Origin: Alphaproteobacteria bacterium
Lineage (GTDB): Bacteria > Pseudomonadota > Alphaproteobacteria > SHVW01
Assembly (NCBI GenBank): GCA_016869645.1
Contig: VGDO01000011.1
Span: forward strand, 1-58,012
DNA: 58,012 nt
Reading direction: 5' to 3'
The translations under genes were made by a program, and so were the position numbers. The notes under the pieces are model-generated. The model did not search any database. It was not told where the DNA came from and saw only the letters and a list, made by a program, of their open reading frames with translations. Shown here one piece after another: positions 52,640-58,012 of the stretch (position 1 is its first letter; each line of letters starts with the position of its first letter).

Positions 52640-52723
52640 TCAGCGCCAGAACAGCGCGAGCAGAATGATGATGGGAAGCGGTATTCCGAGCAGCCAGAGC
52701 AGCACGCCGCGTCCAAAGCCCAT
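52640..52723 (-). CDS. 27-residue membrane peptide
   Basis: The frame MGFGRGVLLWLLGIPLPIII, continuing LLALFWR, is a single transmembrane segment with basic ends. It starts 98 bp upstream of the PhnA-like gene, ends 15 bp before its start on the same strand, and is likely cotranscribed. Short peptides with this sequence style recur in rhizobial genomes, usually annotated as hypothetical. No stop or frameshift. Confidence 0.65.
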   Translation of the reverse strand: MGFGRGVLLWLLGIPLPIIILLALFWR

Positions 52724-52940
52724 GATCGGTCTCCTCGATGGATGGATGCGTGCTCAACGTCGCCCGGCGCGGGGTGGTTCCGGCCCGCAGGCAGTCCAGA
52801 ACATCCGGATCTAGGGTAAAATTCCGGGCTTTTGCAGGGTTCTATAGGAGTGAATCGCGGGCGCGCGCGGCGCAGAATGGGACCGATGCACGACCGCGAC
52901 GCCCTCTTCTGGCGGACCCGTCTCCGCCCGGAGACCCGGC

Positions 52941-53213
52941 ATGAGCAGCGAGCTGATCGACGTGGTCAAGATCCTGCTTGTCGCCGGCCTGGGCGCGGTT
53001 GGCTGGTGGGTGCGTGGACTTGCGCGCAAGATTGACGATCTCGCTGCCGATCTTCACGCGCACAAGCTGAACGTGGCGCAGCACTATGCGTCCTGGTCCG
53101 GGCTCAAGGAGTTGATGCGCGAGATGGAGGGGCGCGTTGTCGGCCACATCAAGAAGCTCGAGGACATGCTGAACCGTGTCATCGAGATCAAGCCGCGTGG
53201 CGAGCATGACTGA
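52941..53213 (+). CDS. Small membrane-anchored, probably phage-type protein
   Basis: A 90-residue protein with an N-terminal transmembrane segment (VVKILLVAGLGAVGWWV) and then a helical, charged domain (KIDDLAADLHAHKLNVAQHY, ELMREMEGRVVGHIKKLEDM). This layout is typical of phage lysis-cassette or spanin-like proteins of alphaproteobacterial prophages. It overlaps the next gene by 8 bp. Confidence 0.65.
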   Translation: MSSELIDVVKILLVAGLGAVGWWVRGLARKIDDLAADLHAHKLNVAQHYASWSGLKELMREMEGRVVGHIKKLEDMLNRVIEIKPRGEHD

Positions 53214-53517
53214 GCGCCGCAAGCTGCCGGGCGTGCGTGCGCAGCGCGCCGCTGCTGGCTCCGACATGCGGCTCGTCCTGGTCGAATGGCTCGATGCCGC
53301 CGGGGGCAGCCGCAGTGGCTGGAAGCCCATCGCCGACATGGGACGCGACCTGCCGGCGCGCTGCCGTTCGGTCGGCTGGGTCGTGCACGAGGATGAGCGG
53401 CTCATCGTGCTCGTGCCGCACCTGGCGCGCGATGGCGACGGCGATGGCGAGATCGTGATCCCCCGCGATTGGATGCAGCGGACGATCGAGCTCGTCGAGG
53501 GCGTGCGCGGGCGATGA
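53206..53517 (+). CDS. Small hypothetical protein
   Basis: A 103-residue protein, TERRKLPGVRAQRAA then WLDAAGGSRSGWKPIADMGR and SVGWVVHEDERLIVLVPHLA. The DGDGDG-type acidic loop near residue 78 is unusual. The fold looks alpha/beta. The short overlap with the preceding gene indicates translational coupling, so it probably belongs to the same phage-like unit. Confidence 0.6.
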   Translation: MTERRKLPGVRAQRAAAGSDMRLVLVEWLDAAGGSRSGWKPIADMGRDLPARCRSVGWVVHEDERLIVLVPHLARDGDGDGEIVIPRDWMQRTIELVEGVRGR

Positions 53518-53617
53518 GCTTCGGCCGCGCGCGGGATGCGCTCGGCCCTTCGGCAATTGGGATTCGTGCAGGGATCACCTAAGATGCTGCCACCGCGGGC
53601 CGACGTGCCGGGGGCAC

Positions 53618-56245
53618 ATGATCAGGACCGGAAATCCGCAGCAACTCCCGAGATCGCACGATCAATCCTTTGCCCGGGCCATCGCGGCGTTTCGCAACGG
53701 ACAGCTCACCGAGGCGGAGCAGCTTTGCCGGTCGCTTGTCGCCGCCGCTGAGCACGCCGATGTCGTGCATCTCCTCGGCCTCGTCCTGTGCCGACAGGGA
53801 AAAACGGATGATGGCATCAAGCACATCCGGCGCGCGGTCGAACTGAGTCCACGCGATGCCGAAGCGCACGGCAACCTGGCCAATGCCTTGCTCGACGCAG
53901 CGCGGCCCGCCGACGCGGCCGCCAGCTTCCGGCGCGCCATCGATCTCAAACCCGACTTCGCCGAGGCGTATCACGGGTTGGGCGTAGCCCTGTTGCGCCA
54001 GCACGCCGTCGCCGATGCGGTCATGGACCTGCGGCGCGCGCTCGCGCTCAAGCCCGATCTGATTCAGGCGCGCATCGAGCTGGGATCTGCGTTGGCCGGG
54101 CGCGGCGAGGGGGAGGCATCGCTCGCGTGCTTCGCCGCGGCCATGGCGTTGCGGCCGGGTCATGCGGAGATCCATGTCAAGCTCGCCGGCACGCTCAGGC
54201 AACTGAACCGTGACGAGCTCGCCATCGACTCCTACCGGCGGGCCGTGCAGCTGAGCCCGGCAACCGCCGCCCTCTACTACGAGCTGGGCAATGTCCTCGC
54301 GCGGCGCAAGCTGACGACGGAAGCCATTGCGTCCTACCGGCGCGCTCTCGAGCTCAACCTGGACCGCGCCGAGCTACACAACAATCTCGCGGTCGTGCTG
54401 CGCGAACAGGGCGACGTGAAAGAGGCCATTGTCCACTATCATCGGGCGATTGCCCTCGATGCGAATTTCGCAGAGGCGCGCTACAACCTCGGCAATGCGC
54501 TGAAGGATCTGGGCAGATTCGACGAAGCGGTCGCGCAGTATCGCGAGACTCTGGCCAGCCGGCCGGCTTATGCCGCGGCGCACTATAATCTGGGCAATGC
54601 GCTGACCAGCCTGCGGCGGCATGTCGATGCGGAAGGCGCTTATGTGCGATCCATCGCGCTCAGCCCCGATCAGCCGGACGCCCATCTCAACCTGGGGAGC
54701 GCGCACGAGGAGGTCGGCAGGCTCGAGGATGCGATCGCCTGCTATCGCCGTGCGCTCGGGCTGCGGCCGCACGATGTGAGATCATTCAACAATCTTGGCC
54801 TGGCACTGGCAAAATCGGGGCGCGTCGACGAAGCCGTTGTCTGCTATCTGTCGGCCATCGCCTTGGACCCCGCGCAGGCGGAGGTCTACTTCAATCTGGG
54901 GACGGCGCGCAGCCAGCTCGGCCAGGTCGCACAAGCGGTCGATTCATACCGGAGCGCGGTCGCGCTGAAGCCTCCCTATGCCAAGGCGCATAGCAACACC
55001 ATCTTCTGGCTCGACTTCCTGCCCGATGTCGGCTTCGCAGAGCACTATCGCGAGCGGCGGGATTGGTACAGGCGCAATTGCGGCGGGATTGCGCCGCTCC
55101 CGCAGCGTGCGCCGCGCGCGGACGAAGCGGCGCGCCGTCTCAGGCTCGGCTATGTCTCGCGCGATTTCCGCCGGCACTCCGCGGCAAGCCTGTTCGGCCC
55201 GGTCATCCACCGGCACGACCGGTCATCCTTCGAGGTCGTGCTCTATTCGGGCGTCCCGGCATCCGAGGAAGACGAGGTGACGCAAGCCTTTCGCCGGTCC
55301 GCCGATTTGTGGCGCGCAACCGACGGCCTGTCGGATGCGGCGCTGGCCTCGCTGATCCACGACGACCGCATCGATATCCTCATCGACCTGGCGGGACACT
55401 CCAAAGGCAATCGCCTGATTGCGTTCGCCTATCGGCCGGCGCCGATCCAGGTGACCGGCTGGGGGCACGCGACGGGTACTGGAATGCCGACGATGGACTA
55501 CCTGTTTTCCGATCCCGTCGCCGTGCCGACCGAGGCTCGACGTCATTTTGCCGAGCAGATCGTCGATCTGCCCAGCACCCTCTGCTATCAGCCGCCCGAC
55601 TACGCGCCGGAAGCGGCGCCGGCACCCTCGTCGAATGGAACGCCGGTCACGTTCGGGTGCTTCAATCGCCTGTCGAAGCTGACCGATTCCGTGGCTGACC
55701 TGTGGGCGCGCCTCCTGCTCGAGCGGCCGGACACGCGGCTCCTGCTGCGCGACGCCTCGCTGGGAAAGCCCGCCAACCAGGCCCGGACCCGCGCGGCCTT
55801 TGCGCGGCGCGGCGTCGCCGAACACCGTCTCATCCTGCGCACCAGCCAGCACCATGCCGAGCATCTGGCGGGGTACGCCGAAGTCGACATCGCGCTCGAT
55901 CCGTTTCCGGCGACGGGCGGAATGACCACGCTGGAAGCGCTCTGGATGGGAGTGCCGGTCGTGACCTTGCTCGGCAACAGCGCGTCGGCGCGCAGCACCG
56001 CCTCCATCGTCTCGGCCCTGGGCTCTCGAGACTGGATCGCCGACAGCGCGGACGACTATCTTGCGATCGCGCTGCGGTTGGCGGGAGACGTCGAGACGCT
56101 GGCGCGCATACACCGCGAGCTTCGCCCCCGCTTCCGATCTGCGCCGGTCGGCGACGTCGCCGGCCATTGCCGTGCGGTGGAAGCGGCGTATCGCGGCATG
56201 TGGCGACGCTTCTGCGAAGGCCGCACACCCGGCCCCTTGGTCTGA
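53618..56245 (+). CDS. TPR O-GlcNAc-transferase-like glycosyltransferase (GT41)
   Basis: An 875-residue protein. Residues about 15-470 hold roughly a dozen TPR repeats (e.g. ARYNLGNALKDLGRFDEAVA). The C-terminal catalytic part matches SPINDLY/OGT: RLRLGYVSRDFRRHS, DILIDLAGHSKGNRL, PIQVTGWGHATGTGMPTMDY, FGCFNRLSKLTDSVADLWAR and DIALDPFPATGGMTTLEALW. OGT enzymes add sugars to Ser/Thr or Asn of proteins. The gene sits between phage-type small genes and a holin. Full length, no break; the start ATG is the earliest in frame. Confidence 0.92.
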   Translation: MIRTGNPQQLPRSHDQSFARAIAAFRNGQLTEAEQLCRSLVAAAEHADVVHLLGLVLCRQGKTDDGIKHIRRAVELSPRDAEAHGNLANALLDAARPADAAASFRRAIDLKPDFAEAYHGLGVALLRQHAVADAVMDLRRALALKPDLIQARIELGSALAGRGEGEASLACFAAAMALRPGHAEIHVKLAGTLRQLNRDELAIDSYRRAVQLSPATAALYYELGNVLARRKLTTEAIASYRRALELNLDRAELHNNLAVVLREQGDVKEAIVHYHRAIALDANFAEARYNLGNALKDLGRFDEAVAQYRETLASRPAYAAAHYNLGNALTSLRRHVDAEGAYVRSIALSPDQPDAHLNLGSAHEEVGRLEDAIACYRRALGLRPHDVRSFNNLGLALAKSGRVDEAVVCYLSAIALDPAQAEVYFNLGTARSQLGQVAQAVDSYRSAVALKPPYAKAHSNTIFWLDFLPDVGFAEHYRERRDWYRRNCGGIAPLPQRAPRADEAARRLRLGYVSRDFRRHSAASLFGPVIHRHDRSSFEVVLYSGVPASEEDEVTQAFRRSADLWRATDGLSDAALASLIHDDRIDILIDLAGHSKGNRLIAFAYRPAPIQVTGWGHATGTGMPTMDYLFSDPVAVPTEARRHFAEQIVDLPSTLCYQPPDYAPEAAPAPSSNGTPVTFGCFNRLSKLTDSVADLWARLLLERPDTRLLLRDASLGKPANQARTRAAFARRGVAEHRLILRTSQHHAEHLAGYAEVDIALDPFPATGGMTTLEALWMGVPVVTLLGNSASARSTASIVSALGSRDWIADSADDYLAIALRLAGDVETLARIHRELRPRFRSAPVGDVAGHCRAVEAAYRGMWRRFCEGRTPGPLV

Positions 56246-56357
56246 GACGGTCCCGGATCCGGATCCGGCCGGCTGTGCGTGCGCGTGCCCCTGTGCTTGC
56301 CTGGCATGGATCGGAACGACGCGAGGGTCGGCGCGTCATGATTGCGAGGAGGTGATG

Positions 56358-56789
56358 ATGGCAATGAATTTTCTCGGTGCGCTCGGGGGCGCGGGCCTGG
56401 CGCAGCCGATCGAGGCGGTCGGCCGCGTGCTCGACAGGCTGTTCACGTCCGATGACGAGCGCCTGTCGCGCGACGAAGCGATGGCGCGGCTTGCCCAGCA
56501 GCCGGCGCTGGCCCAGGTCGAGCTCAACAAGATCGAGGCGCAGCACCGCAGCGTGTTCGTCGCGGGCTGGCGGCCGGCGATCGGCTGGATCGCCGCGATC
56601 TCGCTCGGCTGCTACTACATTCCGCAGGGCCTGGTCGGCGCTGCGCTCTGGGCGCGCGAATGCATCGCCAACAATGTGCTGACACCATTTCCCGGATTGC
56701 ACATCGACGGGCTGACCGAGCTGGTCGTGGCCATGCTCGGGCTGGGCAGCCTGCGCACGCTCGAAAAGGTCATCGGCCGCGCCAAATGA
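56358..56789 (+). CDS. Holin of three transmembrane segments (GTA-holin-like)
   Basis: A 143-residue protein. A soluble N-terminal part (FLGALGGAGLAQPIEAVGRV, LSRDEAMARLAQQPALAQVE) is followed by three predicted membrane segments (WRPAIGWIAAISLGCYYIP, GLVGAALWARECIA, LTELVVAMLGLGSLRTL), the GTA/phage holin pattern. Holins make the inner-membrane hole that releases lysis enzymes. GAGGAGG (56346-56352) precedes the ATG. No endolysin is seen next to it. Confidence 0.85.
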   Translation: MAMNFLGALGGAGLAQPIEAVGRVLDRLFTSDDERLSRDEAMARLAQQPALAQVELNKIEAQHRSVFVAGWRPAIGWIAAISLGCYYIPQGLVGAALWARECIANNVLTPFPGLHIDGLTELVVAMLGLGSLRTLEKVIGRAK

Positions 56790-56810
56790 GGCGGTTGCGC
56801 TCCGCCGGCT

Positions 56811-57134
56811 CTAGCCGTCACGCCATTTGGCCCAGCCGCCCAGGCTGTCATAAGACTGGTAGTACAGGCCGATGCAGAACTTTCCCGCCCTTCGGGCTGC
56901 GGGCCATTCCCAACCGATGGGCAGAATGACGTCGCGCACCAGATAGATATGTGACGGAAGGTAATCGCGCACGGTCGCCGCTGCCGCGATGCTGCGGGCC
57001 GATTGCAGCGATGTGACGTGATCGGGGTTCGGACAGATTCCGATCAGATCATCGATCATCGCCGGCAGGGTAATCGACAGGGCGTCGGCGGTCTTGCGCC
57101 AGCCCTCGGCGACATTTTCGGGCACGGAGGTCAT
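56811..57134 (-). CDS. Hypothetical protein
   Basis: A 107-residue protein with no membrane segment. TSVPENVAEGWRKTADALSI, LIGICPNPDHVTSLQSARSI, HIYLVRDVILPIGWEWPAA and GLYYQSYDSLGGWAKWRDG do not match a family I recognise. Converges on the holin gene 21 bp away. Confidence 0.6.
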   Translation of the reverse strand: MTSVPENVAEGWRKTADALSITLPAMIDDLIGICPNPDHVTSLQSARSIAAAATVRDYLPSHIYLVRDVILPIGWEWPAARRAGKFCIGLYYQSYDSLGGWAKWRDG

Positions 57135-57383
57135 GGGGCTGTCTTCTACTCGGATCGAAGCCTTCTCCTCGCATGATCTTCGCTGGCGATCAAGTTCTGT
57201 CGGGCGTCACACCGGAAAGTCGTAGCGTCGCGCTGGAATTGCAGGCCGCCACCCGTCGAGCGGCACTAGTTCCTTCTCTCGGCCGAAAGGCTCGAACTCG
57301 TCGCCTGCGGCTCCATCTCATCGCCGTCACGTCGCTCGGCCGCTGGCGAGCGACAACCAGCAACTCAGTCGGGGGATCGAAGA
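57135..57383. other. No supported gene (249 bp)
   Basis: Frames here are short and unconvincing. A weak gggga site just upstream of 57384 serves the next gene. No repeat seen. Confidence 0.5.
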
Positions 57384-57938
57384 ATGCCGTTTCCGAGCAG
57401 AAGCGATCATGACCGCTTCGACCCCAACCAGCCGCGAATTCCGAAAGGGCAGGACGGCGCCGGCCGGTGGACGGACGACGTGCTGCGTCGGCATGCCGCC
57501 GCGCCTTTGGCGGTGCCGTTCGCGGCCGGGGCGACCGCGGCAGCTGCAGCGCTTTGGCAGGTCTATCAACAACTGTCCAAACGAAACAGTTCCTACGAGC
57601 GCGCGATCATCGCGCTGCCGATCCGGCGTGAGAAGGACAGGATCGAAATCGACGCTCCCGACGTTCGGGTCCTGCGTAGACCGGATGAAGTGAGAAAGTT
57701 CTGTGAGAAGTACGCCGACGTTCAACAAAGGCTCGACGGCATCGTTGACGAATATTCATTTAAGAACTCTGGCAAGACACCAAGCGCCTACGGAACTGAA
57801 GTACACCTCAGGATGGAACGGCAAATAAACGGAGGCAGCAAAACTCCCGAGAACTCGAATTTTGTGGCCGAAAAGACATTCGTGACAGGTGGGCCGTCCG
57901 TCAGGGCTGTTCAACGCTCATCACATGAAGCGCAGTGA
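57384..57938 (+). CDS. Toxin-like protein with a VHxxM C-terminal motif, probably truncated
   Basis: A 184-residue protein. The N-terminal FDPNQPRIPKGQDGAGRWTD is the short motif often found ahead of toxin or phage head-associated domains. The C-terminal part KTPSAYGTEVHLRMERQI and NSNFVAEKTFV resembles the GTxVH-type nuclease domains of polymorphic toxins. After TFV the sequence turns to VTGGPSVRAVQRSSHEAQ, which has no similarity and coincides with the end of an opposite-strand gene. The true C-terminus is probably lost to an insertion. No immunity gene is visible in the window. Confidence 0.55.
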   Translation: MPFPSRSDHDRFDPNQPRIPKGQDGAGRWTDDVLRRHAAAPLAVPFAAGATAAAAALWQVYQQLSKRNSSYERAIIALPIRREKDRIEIDAPDVRVLRRPDEVRKFCEKYADVQQRLDGIVDEYSFKNSGKTPSAYGTEVHLRMERQINGGSKTPENSNFVAEKTFVTGGPSVRAVQRSSHEAQ

Positions 57939-58012
57939 ACGGATGGCGTTGAGTCCGCCGATGGCGAGGCGATAGCGGGCGTCGGTGACGTTGTCGACGC
58001 CGTTGTGGCGCA
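57921..58012 (-). CDS. 3' end of a gene running off the window, possibly a transposase
   Basis: The minus strand encodes RHNGVDNVTDARYRLAIGGL followed by NAIRSLRFM and a TGA stop, open to the window edge. The basic style fits the C-terminus of an insertion-sequence transposase, but 30 residues are too few to name a family. It abuts the point where the toxin-like gene loses similarity, consistent with an insertion. Confidence 0.4.
   Translation of the reverse strand, partial: RHNGVDNVTDARYRLAIGGLNAIRSLRFM

Overview
This is a GC-rich window, dense with genes on both strands, from an alphaproteobacterium, probably soil or root associated (Rhizobiales/Rhodospirillales type). That inference rests on family content: class II DAHP synthase, a PaaX/PaaK/PaaG aromatic-CoA cluster, several ABC importers, hydantoinase-like A and B proteins, and DUF1236, DUF6894 and DUF6362 proteins. 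I cannot name the genus. I saw no rRNA, tRNA or CRISPR array.

Layout. 0.5-2.3 kb: an H-NOX gas sensor with its histidine kinase. 2.35-4.5 kb: a DUF2000 protein, then a class II DAHP synthase preceded by a 25-codon leader peptide rich in aromatic codons and a four-segment attenuator. The synthase frame is broken by an apparent 8-bp deletion. 4.5-18.5 kb: an aromatic acyl-CoA catabolic island. It holds PaaX, an adrenodoxin-reductase-type FNR, a PaaA-like diiron protein, a LivJHMGF importer, PaaK ligase, PaaI thioesterase, PaaG isomerase, a second PaaA/PaaC-like protein and a flavodoxin. PaaB, PaaD, PaaE and PaaZ are absent here, so the set looks like a flavodoxin-fed variant of the phenylacetyl-CoA epoxidase system. 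A decayed TPR/2OG-Fe(II) oxygenase gene and a frameshifted rhomboid gene interrupt it.

18.5-24.9 kb: an ABM-domain monooxygenase, a luciferase-like oxidoreductase, a PotDABC-type importer and a homocysteine methyltransferase-like protein. 24.9-32.6 kb: an M81 (MlrC) peptidase, a cluster of inverted repeats resembling collapsed IS21-type ends, hydantoinase-B-like and hydantoinase-A-like genes, a proline-rich secreted protein and an MFS exporter. 32.8-37.5 kb: a radical SAM/SPASM protein next to a YnjBCD-type importer.

37.5-58 kb: an accessory region with relict phage character. It has an S24 CI-like repressor, DUF6362, small and large terminase and a three-TM holin, but no recognisable portal, capsid or tail genes. 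Stress and envelope genes are interspersed: YflT-like, DUF1236, DUF6894, a Crp-like regulator, a PhnA-like membrane protein and a large TPR O-GlcNAc-transferase-like protein. The right edge holds a toxin-like C-terminal domain that seems cut by the end of another, possibly transposase, gene on the minus strand.

Four broken genes (DAHP synthase, TPR/2OG oxygenase, rhomboid, histidine-kinase remnant) suggest local decay or assembly problems. Two of them carry short indels associated with direct repeats.
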